From positions 16,379,501 through 16,443,500 of the forward strand of contig NC_064443.1 in NCBI RefSeq assembly GCF_023343835.1: a stretch of DNA of 64,000 nt, read 5' to 3'. Below, piece by piece: positions 43,101 through 53,400 of the stretch. The position numbers and the translations under genes are program-made. Below the pieces are notes generated by a model. It saw nothing but the letters and a program-made list of their open reading frames with translations. It made no database searches and was not told where the DNA came from. Each line of letters begins with the position of its first letter. Positions within the stretch are counted from its first letter, which is position 1. The DNA is from Lagopus muta. Its lineage: Eukaryota; Chordata; Aves; Galliformes; Phasianidae.

Positions 43101-46100
43101 GTTCTCACCAGATGTAGGACTGTCACTCTGACTACTTTCCCCCTGCAAGGCCATCATTTTCTCATGAGCATCAACCCACCATGGTTTGTACTTCAAGATG
43201 TGCTGAATAGCTTCATCTTCAAAGAAGTCAGCTCTGGGATAGAAAAGGTAACTCCATGTGAGTATATATCAATGCACACACAGTATATACTTCCAAAGAG
43301 AAGACTATTTCTCAGAGTGCCACACCAGCAGCAAACTTGACTTTATTGGTAAGTTTGCTCATTTTCAAAGAAGTATACTTTGGAGAGAAATGGTGTGTGG
43401 CTAAAGAGCAAAGAAAGCAGAGATAAGGACTGACTTTTAAATAAACACATGCCTTTGCAAGGTGGAAAAGTGTTGTATGTTAATTACGGAAGAGGCACAT
43501 CCCAGCACAAAGCAGTAGTAGTAAAATATCAATATATTAAGTCTGCAAGGATTTATATTAAAGGATTTAAGTTCTAAGCCTCCTCTTATTCTAGCTTTCT
43601 CTTCAAGTCAAACTACAGTATAAATACTGAGAATAGAGAAAAACACATTGCTTAATACTTTATCATACCAAAAGATGCCTAAACTACTGAACGCAGACTG
43701 CAATTTGGTTTATCCTCACACTGATTCTTTTTTATGGCTTCCTTAGGTGTCTCAAATATGTATATACTAGCTTGCATAGATTCTCCTTGAAGTCACAGTC
43801 CACAGCAGACCTGCTTGAGTACCAACTGACTTCCAAGCTTAATTAAACAACAGAGTAACCTCAAAACAAGAAAGAATGCCTTGTGTCAATGTCACACTTT
43901 GACTATCCCACATCACCCAGTCTAAGGAGACAAAGGCAGATGAAAAGTGAAGTTATTATTTCCAAAAGTGATTTTAAACCCAAGCATCCATAGGGAAGGC
44001 AAATACATTTCAAGTGAAGTATTTTTTACCAGGTGAAATAAATCAGTACTCACAGGTAATGATCAGGATCAAACTTGGCAGCTTCAGCTTCCAGGCGCTT
44101 CATCCTACGTTCATCTGTTGGAGTTTGGTCTGGATCCTTAACATCTATAACATCACTAAGTTCATCCTTGGTGCAACAAAAAGGAGGTGATAAGGCCACA
44201 GATCAAGTGAGCAAGATTCCTTTAGTAAAAGTTTAGGAAGGATGTTTGATTTTCCTGTCATATCTTTCAAATTCAGTCTCTGTTGTACAGCTAAAACATC
44301 AAGGCTTCAAGCAGAGGCAGTTATCACCAATTCTAAGGCACCTTCAAATGTTATGAATTATATGAAGGTTTATTTACTATAAGGCAGCCAGGTTATTTCA
44401 TACTACTACAAAAACTGTACTGTTTAGCAAAAATACACAACCACAAAGAGATTTAAAAAAAAAAATCAAATATTGTTCTTATGACTTCTCCACTCTGAAG
44501 TGGCCACACATTAATCAACAGGCAATTGCAGTGCCTTTGGAACACCAGGATGTAGAGGTACACTAATGCTGATGAGAAATTGACTACTTCAGAAATTTCA
44601 CAGTATTAAGCCAGTGTATATATCCTAACAGAATACAAATACTTTCTCTACACAGCAATCATTCTGCCCTCAGGCCTTAAATGATTACAATTCATGCAGT
44701 AATGATTTACAAAGTTATACAATTTGTTTTAAATGGCTACTTCTTAAATCACTTGGTGAAAGAATTTAAGTAGAAAATAAAAGAAATATAATCCACTAAT
44801 AATCCACTACTTCAGTAAAAGCTCTGTATGCTATGAAAATCATCCTACCTAGCATGTTACTGGTTGTAGATTAGCTTTTGTCTGTTTACAAAGAAAATGA
44901 ACAGTTGAACATACAGGGACAAAGTAAGGATGTTTTGAAGATCCTGTTCTACCAACTAATCCATGAAAGAAATATACTGAGAACTGGGCAAAGGAGAAGA
45001 ACTGTTACCTAACAATCTCCTCCTGGCTACAGAATGACCCAGGAAGGCCACCCAAAGAGGAAGGTACTTGGAACTTTTCTGACAGGAAAAAAAGGCATGC
45101 ATCTACCTGCAGCCGCTGGAACACCCCTGAGCGCAGATTCCCAAATCCATAGTAGCACTGCAGTGACAGAGGGCCTTCTGCAGCTTCTTTATGAAGGGTC
45201 TGCTCTACTTCCCAGTCAAATTCTTCCTCTTCCTCCTCCTCCAAATCAGCAGGGACACCTGGGTACATTGCATGATCAGAGAAAGAAAACTCATGCAAGG
45301 AATACATATGATTTAAAGAAAGGCAAACACTGATAACAAAATAAGCATTTATTTCATCTTTTAAGAAAACTTTTGCAACACTTGGCTAACTATAACTTAA
45401 AGAAAACAGAAAGGGAAAAGAAGTAAAACATGAACCACACAACTTCAAATCCATTTTATCTTATCTAGTCAAGTGAGAATAACCTGAGAATTCCCCGATG
45501 CAGTAAACCAGGCATTCTGAAGGCAAATCAGCTCCAACAGACTTTATTCAAAGGTAAGAATGCAGGAAGCCAAATATGTTCCCTCCATTGGTGCAACACT
45601 CGAATTTCCAACTATAGACATTCCAAATTGTTGGAGCTTTGCTGCCCCCCTCTGCAAAGGGCAGCCTTGCCAAAAGTGTAACTCTTACCACCTGTAACAT
45701 GCAAAGTGTCACTGCTTGAACACACAAGCCTCATTTTCCAATTCCATCCTAACCCTGAAGGGTGGCACAAGCCTGCATGTTCACATTGGACTGCTGGACT
45801 AGACTGCTGCTATTACAAAAGAGTTTGGTTAACTACAGAAAAAAAAAAAATCACAGGTTACTCAAGTGTTTAAGAGAACAGATGCACACATCAGTGAGCC
45901 ACAGGTCCTGCTCTAGAATTCAAAGATTTTCAAGAATAGAGACCAGGAAAACTAAAGCTTTGAGAATACATGCTCAATGTCAAACAATTGTTCCAGTGAT
46001 TTCAACAAGATTTGGATTTTATTGTAAGAGAACCACAAGAGGAACATAATTAAGTTATCCATGATGTAAGGCAGATACCCACAAAATTAAACATAGTCAC

Positions 46101-48501
46101 ATTTTCTGAGAAGTACTTATGTTAATCAAGTCATCCACTAGAATGTGTGGTTTTAATTAGCTTCTGCCCTTAGAGCCAGTTGTGCTATCTTGCAGAAGAT
46201 TCACATTGTGTTTATCATACAGCCACTAGAGGGGTACAAAGATCTGCAGAGGATTAGCATATGTTAAACACATTTTGAAAAAGAGTTATCATAACTAAGC
46301 CTACAGATAGAACATGCATCAACTCTTACAAGACATTCCTTTCAATAATCCACAATAATTCCAGATTCATTCAAACTCTGCTTCTACCTTGGTCTAGACA
46401 ATATCAGAATTACACTTTTTATTAATTACTAGGGAGATCTATTTCTATAGCTATTTCATTTTGTACCTATACTGATAGCATAAGTAAGTTTTTGTCGTAC
46501 CTATCTCTTCCACTAAAGGCTTTGCTGTCCTTGATTTCTTCGGTGCTAAAAGAGATGTCAGCATGTCCAGTCCTTCAAAATACTGCCCAGGACTCTCCTT
46601 AGGTAACTGAACTGTAAACGTCCCTTATATAGTAAAGGCAGAACATAGTTATTATCACATTAAAATAATCAAGACAAACAAAAATGCTCATTTTCCCCTC
46701 TATTGAAATAGGCTCATGGAAATTGAGATACATGCAAGTAGCAATTTACTATGCACTAATCTGCACGCATGTTTTTAAACTTCCATAACAAATTTCACAA
46801 AAATCAAAGATATTACAGCATGAAAGAGATTATTTAATGAACTGTGGTCACCCACACAACCAACAGAAACAAACTTCAATGGATTGTCCTCAGCAGATGA
46901 CTATAGGAAGCCATTCAACCTTCTGATTATTGTTTCAAATATGAAACAAAAGCTTTGTAGGCCTTTTTGTTTATGAATACACTTGTTTCAAAAGGTGCTT
47001 TATTCCAGAAACACTTTCCAGCAGTGTGGCTGAAGTGTTCTCTCTTAAATCTTAGAGAAGAGAATGCCTCAGGACTATCTCACTTCTGCTTACTGCTACT
47101 CTTCTTCACAGACTTGGAAGATTTTACATGTTTTAACAATGGCATGCTTGCCTCCAATGGGCTTGAACCATTTCATGATTAAGACAGTTGCATGTCATTT
47201 GAGCTCAATGATAGCCTACATACAACAAATCCTCAGCAAGTTTCTTTTTCTTTTAATACCACATAGCATAGGAGAAGTTAGGCTTATTTACAGGATCACA
47301 CACTTTGCTAAAGTTTTCTTGCAGTGAAAATGCACAGAACAAGTAAGTGAAGAGTATTCTTCAAGACAACCATACTAAAAATAGTAAATGATACCTTTGT
47401 CTGTATCATAAGATGCCTTTTCTCTGCCATTTTCCACAACTCTTCCAGGAAGTGTCAGTCTGGATGAAAAAAAAAGATGTCTCATTGAATGCCTAACTAA
47501 TTCTGCAACCTCATATTTCAGCACATAAAAATGTAAGGCACATTCCAAAGGCAGCACAAATAACTATATGATTCCCGTTAGTAATAATGGAAGTTATGAA
47601 GTAAAAATCTCTCTGTGGCTCTAAATCAATGACAAAGTCACAGCCAGCACAGACACAACACCCTTGGCTCTATCTGCAGCATTTGGAAGATTTTGTGTTT
47701 TAAAAACTCTACATTAATTTCATAGTGACAGGACATGAGACAGCCAACTCAGAGCTTTCCACTAAACTCATAAAACCCTTTGAGTCTACTAATATATTTA
47801 TAGAAGTACATCCAGCAAAACAGGAAATAGAAAATAAGAAGGGTTAATGGCTCACCAGCTCTTACAGACTAAAGGTTCTCTCAAATTTTCCATACTGAGC
47901 TGATGATCATTCCATTCCTATAGCACAGCAATGAACTTGCTAAAAGACAAAGCTAGGAACATCATTCCCTGGCACCTACGCCACATGGATTTATCAGGAG
48001 TGTATCAGATTCTTCCTTCACAAAATACACTGTATCTGACTCTCGATGGGGAAGAGACACACCCTGTAAGACTTCAATGCATTCAAAGAATTCAGCTGTC
48101 AGTTCATGACTAAAAATCAACGTTCACATAAAAGTAAAAAGTCAGTTTTTTAAGTTTAGAAATTTTAAGGTGACTTAACACCTGGAAACAAATATACCAG
48201 ATCCATAGAAATAATTCCATGCAGAAAACAGGCTGTGTGCAGCCTATGGTGTGAGAGCAATAGACAAGGATCATTCAAGAAGGACCCAAAACAAAGGTAT
48301 TTTCTACCAACGTTTCTTTTATGAAGTCCAACGGCTTTGAAATGCTTTCACTACTCACCTAAGAAAGTAAGGCTTCACATAAAACTTAAAGTCTTCCCCT
48401 TCAAAGAACAAATCAAGCTCTGACACTCTTGCATAAGGCACTCTGATGATTATTGTAAGAAAATCTGGATCCTGGCTCAGCTCAAAATCCGGGGTTATCA
48501 T
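12491..48501 (-). CDS. SHQ1: SHQ1, H/ACA ribonucleoprotein assembly factor (spliced, complete)
   Basis: Eleven coding exons on the minus strand: 48501-48359, 47459-47395, 46623-46501, 45258-45107, 44166-44054, 43233-43109, 35931-35777, 35077-35024, 33230-33107, 31087-30967 and 13142-12491. Every junction has AG/GT borders and matching phase. The joined frame is 1,827 bases, 608 residues plus stop. Residues 1 to about 95 form the CS (p23/Hsp20-like) domain, starting [15 protein letters not shown]. An acidic linker ending [10 protein letters not shown] follows, then the Shq1-specific helical domain ([45 protein letters not shown]) and a Ser/acidic tail. From known family work, SHQ1 binds dyskerin/Cbf5 as an RNA mimic and hands it to nascent H/ACA particles, so it is needed for pseudouridylation guides and telomerase RNA. 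Human SHQ1 is about 577 residues from memory; the extra length appears to be in the tail. The start is chosen because it aligns with the human N-terminus and has A at -3. Confidence 0.95.
16240..16338 (-). repeat. CR1 LINE 3' fragment (minus strand)
   Basis: tttgagttggaaggaatctt, tccagcccc and ggctgcccaaag are the reverse complement of the CR1 3' region. It lies in the last SHQ1 intron. Confidence 0.8.
25080..25406 (-). repeat. Probable L2-like LINE reverse-transcriptase relic
   Basis: A minus-strand frame reads [13 protein letters not shown] (25326-25358), then [12 protein letters not shown]. This resembles the L2/CR1-clade RT C-terminal block SRLDYCNSLLAGLP…LQRVQNAAARLLTG. A second frame downstream has [13 protein letters not shown], like the next LINE block (LHWLPVRYRIxYK). 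The frame changes and lacks the rest of the polymerase, so it is an old dead copy. It lies in the last SHQ1 intron. Confidence 0.55.
26237..26257. repeat. Poly-A run (21 A)
   Basis: A homopolymer of 21 A in the last SHQ1 intron. I saw no retrocopied sequence upstream of it. Confidence 0.9.
27956..28040 (+). repeat. CR1 LINE 3' fragment
   Basis: ggcaggggggttggagattc, then cttgaggtcccttccaacct and ccattctgta. This is a CR1 3' end in the last SHQ1 intron, antisense to the gene. Confidence 0.9.
29181..29218 (+). repeat. Short CR1 3' tail
   Basis: gcttccagcccctgcaattc, then catgattctgtgatcc. Only the terminal part with two ATTCTGTG-like units is left. Confidence 0.6.
30967..31087 (-). CDS. SHQ1: SHQ1 exon 11 (residues 352-391)
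   Basis: A 121-base exon between ATTTCCAG and GTAAGT. It encodes [20 protein letters not shown], then [19 protein letters not shown]. It ends two bases into a Lys codon that is completed 17.8 kb away in the last exon. Confidence 0.94.
32766..32886 (-). repeat. CR1 LINE 3' fragment (minus strand)
   Basis: atcatagaatggtttggttt, then ggaagggacttctaagacca, agttccagccccctgc and a degraded body. It is a CR1 3' end in SHQ1 intron 10, same strand as SHQ1. Confidence 0.9.
33107..33230 (-). CDS. SHQ1: SHQ1 exon 10 (residues 311-351)
   Basis: A 124-base exon between CACTAACAG and GTAAGT. It encodes [20 protein letters not shown] and LYRHFGLV, then NDAVMILQL. This matches the human [21 protein letters not shown] region of the Shq1 domain. 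Confidence 0.93.
35024..35077 (-). CDS. SHQ1: SHQ1 exon 9 (residues 293-310), 54-base exon
   Basis: The smallest coding exon, exactly 18 codons, encoding [18 protein letters not shown]. Acceptor AAATCAG, donor GTAAGT. Both ends are phase 0, so skipping it would keep the frame. The human counterpart is VESAWNIRKLSPTLCWFE. Confidence 0.93.
35777..35931 (-). CDS. SHQ1: SHQ1 exon 8 (residues 241-292)
   Basis: A 155-base exon between TTTTTGTAG and GTAAGT. It encodes [20 protein letters not shown] and [20 protein letters not shown], core helices of the Shq1 dyskerin-binding domain. It lies 7.2 kb from exon 7. Confidence 0.94.
36449..36467. repeat. Poly-A run (19 A)
   Basis: A homopolymer in SHQ1 intron 7. 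No retrocopy is evident next to it. Confidence 0.9.
38830..39020 (-). repeat. Unnamed interspersed repeat, copy 2
   Basis: On the minus strand: gcctgaaacagtgattgagc, then acctggtgggaaggcagggc, gggatggagcc and agacctcatttaaggg, matching 54,105-54,325 in order. It lies in SHQ1 intron 7. Confidence 0.7.
40116..40215 (-). repeat. Old CR1-like fragment (minus strand)
   Basis: agaaccacagaaactttagg, tcagaaaggacatctgaaaa and gtccagccgtccagc follow the reverse CR1 pattern (cagaat…ttggaaagacctctaagatc…gtccaacc) with many changes. It lies in SHQ1 intron 7. Confidence 0.55.
43109..43233 (-). CDS. SHQ1: SHQ1 exon 7 (residues 199-240)
   Basis: A 125-base exon between CTATCCCAG and GTGAGA. It encodes [19 protein letters not shown], a family signature, then a more variable Ser/Gln-rich loop ([14 protein letters not shown]). 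The phases fit both neighbours. Confidence 0.93.
44054..44166 (-). CDS. SHQ1: SHQ1 exon 6 (residues 162-198)
   Basis: A 113-base exon between GCACCAAG and GTGAGT. It encodes [16 protein letters not shown] and KFDPDHY, matching the human [13 protein letters not shown] and KFDPDHYL blocks. It ends two bases into a Leu codon. Confidence 0.93.
45107..45258 (-). CDS. SHQ1: SHQ1 exon 5 (residues 111-161), acidic linker
   Basis: A 152-base exon (acceptor ACCCAG, donor CTGCAG|GTAGAT). It encodes a run of seven Glu, then EFDWEVEQT and [17 protein letters not shown]. The last block is the conserved entry to the Shq1 domain. The Glu run makes a low-complexity purine tract at 45215-45240. Confidence 0.93.
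46501..46623 (-). CDS. SHQ1: SHQ1 exon 4 (residues 70-110)
   Basis: A 123-base exon between acceptor ATATAAG and donor GTACGA. It encodes [20 protein letters not shown] and a basic stretch ([15 protein letters not shown]) that closes the CS domain. The phases fit both neighbours. The acceptor lacks a strong pyrimidine tract, but homology fixes the edge. Confidence 0.92.
47395..47459 (-). CDS. SHQ1: SHQ1 exon 3 (residues 48-69)
   Basis: A 65-base exon between CATCCAG and GTATCA. It encodes [20 protein letters not shown], the CS-domain segment that is nearly the same in human SHQ1. It enters at phase 2 and leaves at phase 1. Confidence 0.93.
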
Positions 48502-48543
48502 GATGAACCCAGCACAGGAAAGCCTGCCACCAGGAATACAACC
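48359..48543 (-). CDS. SHQ1: SHQ1 exon 2, first coding exon (residues 1-47)
   Basis: The acceptor TTTTACAG precedes 48543. The first 42 bases are 5' UTR and the ATG is at 48501-48499. It encodes the first strands of the CS domain ([20 protein letters not shown], then [16 protein letters not shown]). The donor is CTTAG|GTGAGT and the exon ends two bases into an Arg codon. Confidence 0.93.
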
Positions 48544-48993
48544 CTGTAAAAGAGGGGAACAGGAAAAGATTACTGCAGCTGCTACTTTATAGCACTAAGA
48601 AGTGTGTCTGAGGACTCTCTAAGGCCATTTCTGATTCTCACAGAGTCAAGAGGAAAACATTTATGAGAAGAGCACAATAAAAAAAATGCATTCCCACTGA
48701 TGACCTGAAGGTATCACCTTGCTGCACCGCAAGAAAACAGAAACATTTGGAGCACATGGAATTAGTTACACTCATTACAGGCACATCACATCCAGCCCCA
48801 GAATGTCAGCTTCCGTAAGTTCTGCTTCAAACCCCGCAGCGAGCTGACCATAAACCAACACCTCACAGCGAAAGCCAGCAGCTCACAGCGAGCACACCGC
48901 ACCGGCCCACAGCACGAGGGCTGCGCCCAATCTCAGAGCCCCAGACCCGGAACACACGAGAGGGAGCCACAAACCGCCCCACCGCTTACTCAC

Positions 48994-49090
48994 CAGACAA
49001 ACGCGGAGGCCGCAGCTCAGCGCTCCAGCCGGCAGCTCCGAGCCTCCGCTCACAGTTCTGCTCCGCACCCTCCCGCCCCAGCCGCGCGCC
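48994..49090 (-). other. SHQ1: SHQ1 non-coding first exon (5' UTR; upstream edge approximate)
   Basis: On the minus strand a strong donor (GTCTG|GTGAGTAAG) lies at 48993, inside the CpG island, and pairs with the acceptor TTTTACAG at 48544. The frame entering the coding exon is open back into this exon but holds no ATG before a stop at about 49095, so it is 5' UTR. The transcription start is not visible; 49090 is only a guess from the GC-box position. A second possible donor (GCGCG|GTGAGAG) sits near 49098. Confidence 0.6.
49072..49080 (-). promoter_or_regulatory. GC box (Sp1-like) in the SHQ1 promoter
   Basis: TGGGGCGGG on the minus strand, next to the presumed SHQ1 start region. Confidence 0.5.
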
Positions 49091-49124
49091 TCTCACCGCG
49101 CCTATGTGGGGCCGAGGCGGGCGG

Positions 49125-49136
49125 CGCGCATGCGCG
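49125..49136. promoter_or_regulatory. NRF1-type palindrome upstream of SHQ1
   Basis: CGCGCATGCGCG fits the NRF1 consensus YGCGCAYGCGCR at every position. It lies about 130 bases upstream of the SHQ1 exon-1 donor, as expected for a housekeeping promoter. Confidence 0.65.
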
Positions 49137-49591
49137 GGAAGGGCTCCGCCCCGAGGGCCGCCCGCCCGCAGAGAACGGCGGGAGCGGCGCGCGGTTGTGC
49201 CTCACGCTGCGCGTGGGCTTGAGGGGTTTCGAATAGAGACTTTATGAAACCAGCGGCGGCAGGGTGCGAGGTGTCTGACCTCCATCAGCCATGCGGGGAT
49301 GAGTGCCGAGTGATCACAGATGTGATGTGTGGAAAAAAATCACCCGGCCCAACCCTACGCATCCCCGCTGACAGGGCGGTACCCGAGCTGTTCTCCCCGT
49401 GCACGGCAGTGTGTGCCGGTGCTCTTGGCTGCCGCGCCTGAACCAGCCTGCAGCCCAGCCTACAGCTCGGCGAGGGGAACTCGGTGACCTCAGCGCCACG
49501 GGATTTTGCGAGGCCGGCTATTAGAATGTATTTGGGAGCGCCCTGCGGGCATTCGCTGTCAGGCTGACCGCTGCTGTCCGCTGTGGGGCAG

Positions 49592-49643
49592 TTGGGTGAG
49601 ATGACATTTAAAAGTCCTTTCCAACTCAAACGATTCCGCGATC
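49592..49643 (+). repeat. CR1 3' tail inside the divergent promoter
   Basis: ggtgagatgacatttaaaag, then tcctttccaactcaaacgat, matches the CR1 3' end (…ggtcccttccaacccaaaccattctatga) with several changes. The degraded terminal octamer suggests an old insertion. Confidence 0.7.
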
Positions 49644-50179
49644 AGACGCTGAACATCAACCACGAAGGGAGGAGAAAAGAGATGAAAAGGCGTACCGAAG
49701 TCCCAGCATCTCAATGCTCGTAGTCCTTCGCTGTTCTGCAGCCGGTCCCGATACAATCCAGCAGCCAAGGGACGGGCAGCCGGGCTGTGGGACGCCCGCA
49801 GCAGCCGCCCGTTCCTCGGAGGTGAATCACAGCCCGCGTCCCCGCTCACCTCCTCCCTCTCGTCCATCCACACGCGCCCCTCGCTGCACCGAACCCTGAC
49901 ACGAGCAGAACTTTATGAGCCTGTAAGCGTGAGGTACCTTTGGGTAACGCAGCGCGCACCGCGAAGCCCAGCCTCCACCTCTCGCCGGGAGAGGCGACGA
50001 TTGGCATTAATTCGCCGGCATCGGGCTTCGCGCGAAGCGTCCGCGCTCCTGTTCCTCCGGCCACGAGCGCTGCGCCGGGTGAGCGGCTACTCCAGAGACT
50101 ACGGTAGGGTGCGCCCCGCCCCTGCTGCCGGGCGCCGGCCGGGGCTCGGCGGCCACGTCCCCGCGCCGGGCCGCGGGCG

Positions 50180-50221
50180 ATGGCGGCGGCGGGCGCGCAG
50201 AGGGGCGGGCGGGCGCGCTGA
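50180..50221 (+). promoter_or_regulatory. Upstream ORF before GXYLT2 (13 codons)
   Basis: ATG at 50180 in a strong context (G at -3, G at +4) opens a 13-codon frame (MAAAGAQRGGRAR) ending in TGA at 50219-50221. The stop is nine bases before the GXYLT2 ATG and in the same frame. If transcription starts upstream of 50180, this uORF would lower or regulate translation of the main ORF. Confidence 0.55.
50202..50209 (+). promoter_or_regulatory. GC box (GGGGCGGG) just before the GXYLT2 start codon
   Basis: GGGGCGGG, followed by more GGCGGG, lies 22 bases before the GXYLT2 ATG. It may be a promoter element or simply GC-rich 5' UTR. Confidence 0.35.
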
Positions 50222-50230
50222 GCTCGCGCC

Positions 50231-50445
50231 ATGCGGCTGTCCTGCAAGGTGGCGGCGGCGCTGCTGGCGCTGGGCAGCCTGCTGCTGCTCTACCTGCTGG
50301 TCGGCAGCGCCGCCGCGCCTCCGCGCCCGCCGCCCGCGCCCTCCGCACCCGCCCGCCCCGCCGCACCCCTCGGCCGCCGGCAGCCGAGGCTCAGCCGGAG
50401 TCCGCCGCGGAGGAACGCGCTCGGGGGCGGACTCGCCGCTGCCAG
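50231..50445 (+). CDS. GXYLT2: GXYLT2 exon 1 (residues 1-71): signal anchor and stem
   Basis: The ATG lies in the CpG island (context gcgccATGc, G at -3). It encodes MRLSCK, a leucine-rich membrane anchor and an Ala/Pro/Arg stem. Donor GCCAG|GTAACG. It ends two bases into an Arg codon that is completed by the first base of exon 2. Confidence 0.88.
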
Positions 50446-53400
50446 GTAACGGCGGGGCTCGGGAGCCCCACGCGATCGCCCCCGGTGGGAGCGCCGCCCG
50501 CCGCGTGCCGTGCCCGGCCCCCCGCCCCGAGCGTGCCCTGCTCGCCCTGCCCTGCCCTGCCCTGCTCTGCCCTGCCCCGGGAACTCGCTCCGCTCGGCGG
50601 CCCTCCAGGCACTCTTTCCCTCATCCCGTGTGAGTCCCAGAACTGCGTGGCGGTGGAAACCTCCCCTGGTCGCTCTGCTTTAAGCGTGCAGGTTTGTGTG
50701 TATGTGGTTTAACTGAGCGCGTGCCGGAGGTGCCACATAAGTGGAGGCTCTGCGCTGTGCGGGCAGGAGCACCTCTGCGTGCCAGCGATTTTCCGAAGCG
50801 GCGGCTTTTCCCGGAGTTCTGGCCTTGTGTCGAGGGCTGCCGTGCGCTCTCAGGCTCAGGAGCTGCTGTCAGCGCTGAGAGCAAGACCTGCTCTGATTTA
50901 ATGCTGCGGGGAGATGAAAGGTGGCCGGCTCCTTTTGTACTTTACCGCTGCTTTCCAAACTGCTTGGCACCGTCGGATTTCGAGCCGTTCGTATTTGGTT
51001 TTGAACATTTTTTTATACATAACTGTAGCAGAAAAGAGTTTGAAATTGTAGTGTGTTGTATTTCCCTCTTCAGGGCCTTGGGGATGGATTATTTAGAAAA
51101 AAAATGGTATTCTCATTGCTTCAAAAATGATACAGGCAGTGTGCTTTCAGTGGTGGGAGGACTGCTTTCCCTGTTGCATTCCAACTATATTATGGTTAGT
51201 GTGACCTCATATCTAATTAACTTGGTATGTCTTTGTGTCTTTGATTCATGATTTCACAGAGATGTTCTGAATGAAAGGCCACTCCTGTTTCTCGAGCTCT
51301 TGTCCCTTAACTTACTGAAGCAGTGGGTTTCGTGCAAGCATTGTTACCCTGCTGAATGCAGGAGATGTTTACTGTGGCTGGGAATGCATCATGGACAGAA
51401 TTCAAATGCACGTATTAAAGCAGGATTATTTCCACCAGCAACTGTACCTCCTGAAGTCATTTTTCTTTAAGGCATATCTTTGCAATTATCATGGAAATCA
51501 AGAACTCTGAAGGAGGGAGCACAGAAAGTATGAAACTGCTGGAGAGTGTAAACAACTGCTCCATTTCAATGAGCTTTTCACTGAGCATCTTCATGTTCCA
51601 AAAGTTGACGTTATCAGGCTTTTCTAATATTTAATGACTTTGCAAGTACTTTTTACAAAAGCTGTGGAGTTTTTGTTGCTGTTGTTCTGCGACACAGAAC
51701 AATCATAGCAACAGAGTGAAATGATAGATTTCAACCTCGCCTTTGCTTCCACTTTGGGTTGGTTTTTTTCCAGCAGTGTATGATCCTGTGCTGCTGACAC
51801 CAGCGAGGGTTGCATTGCTGAGAAGTCCAGTTTTAAGTGTCCAATTCTGATGCTTACTGAAAAATTGTGCACTTTGTTAGATAATATCAAAATAAAATGC
51901 AGTTAGTTGAGGGTACCTTAAAAAAAATGATTTTTGGTGAATGATGTAAAGTGGTTGGAGGAGACGCCTGCCTTCTGGGGAAAGAAAAGCTGTCTGCTGA
52001 CATACGCTGCGCTGGTACAGACCACATCCACACCAGCATGGGAAAGGTGTCAGGCAATGGGATCTGCTTGTCTTAACAGGTCTGATCCAAAATACACTGA
52101 AAGCAGTGTGGAGACTGTTCTCAGAGGCTTGAATTTGAAATAGAGGAAACAGGCAGTGCATAGGTGTTCCATTATTTACATAGGTGGTAGCTTCAGGAGT
52201 GAGCCTTCCCATTCCTTCAGGAGCATTTCCTCATGCAGGTGCTTACAGTAAAGCACATCAAGTGTAATATGCTGAAATGAGGCCATTGTTACCTGTTTGT
52301 TCCTATAAAATAATGATTATTTTAGTTACTCCTTGTGAGACAAGGGAGATTTTTAAGTCGATGTGAGAGGTGGTGTGTGATCTGATTCCTTCAGGCTCAG
52401 AGATCTGATGATGTGAGATCTTGTGGCCTGCTGGTGGTGTGTTTGTGGGTGAGTGAGCAATTCAGGTAAACTTCAGCAAAGTTATGTCTGTGTGAATGTG
52501 AAGAGTTGTTTCATTCTGTTTTCCCACGTTGATTGATACAGTGTTGACAGAAGAATGCAGGTTTTTGTCTGAACAGATGGATGTGCGCTGGGTTTACGAG
52601 GTCGTGCTGCAGGCTTGGTGAGCTGTAGCTCCACTGGGATTCTCTAATGCTGCTTTCTGCAGTTGCATGAGAACAAGAGAAGACATTCGTTTTCAATTCT
52701 TAAGGCATGCGTGTTTCTTCTACTCTAGTCATACGTGATAAGAGCTCTACCAGTTGTGCTTTACCAGTTCGCTGGTGCCTGGCAACTGCTGGCAAACTGT
52801 TATGTGCCCTGCCTTGGTTGTTGGATGACCTGGGCAAATCTGAAGGTAAGCATCATGTTCAGGTTAGCTTGGAAAGCCAGGTTTTGATGGTGGTTTTACT
52901 GATGATTCCTTTTGGAAGTGGCAGGTCCTGGGGCTTCAACAGGATCTTCTTCATATGAAGAAGTACACGTATGTGCCAGATCAGTGTGTGTGAGGTATCG
53001 TGAAGCACAAAAGTTCTTTCACATTTGAAGGGCAGATGTGACCACATTTTCTTCCTAAACTAAGCATGCTTAATAGAAACTTTGCCAAAGCTAAACATAT
53101 CTTCTATGGCAACCGGTCAAGATATTTTTTTCTCTCTGCTGCCTGTGTGCAAGACACATGCAAGTTTGGCTTCAGTTTGATAGGCAATAATATGCTGATG
53201 GCCCGAATGCCTCACACTTCACTAACAAAGAACATTCTTGATAAAAGAAGATGGAAACATTCATTCTGGTTTGTTTTCCCTCTTAGTCTGAGCGGTGGGA
53301 GGAGGTTGAAATTTCAACAGTTCTTTGTATTGTCAGTGCCTACAGTGGATTTTATGCAACTGCATTAAAGTGAGAACTTTTATTTTAAAAACATTTTGAC

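Larger units (their letters stand above)
35932..43108 (-). other. SHQ1: SHQ1 intron 7 (7.2 kb)
   Basis: It holds the poly-A run at 36,449, the unnamed repeat copy 2 at 38,830 and a CR1-like fragment at 40,116. Several open stretches (for example 41,190-42,020) have no family features. Confidence 0.85.
48900..50650. promoter_or_regulatory. CpG-island divergent promoter region of SHQ1 and GXYLT2
   Basis: Strongly GC- and CpG-rich sequence holds the SHQ1 first exon on one strand and the GXYLT2 first exon on the other, about 1.1-1.2 kb apart. The flanks are AT-rich. The middle (about 49,200-49,900) is less CpG-dense and carries a CR1 tail, so there may be two islands rather than one. No TATA box was seen near either first exon. 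Confidence 0.8.

Noticed and set aside
48883..49068. Minus-strand frame running from SHQ1 exon 1 into the coding exon, suggesting a 39-residue N-terminal extension
   Set aside because: It is open and in phase after splicing, but its first codon is GTG and there is no ATG before the upstream stop. The known SHQ1 N-terminus matches the ATG at 48,501.
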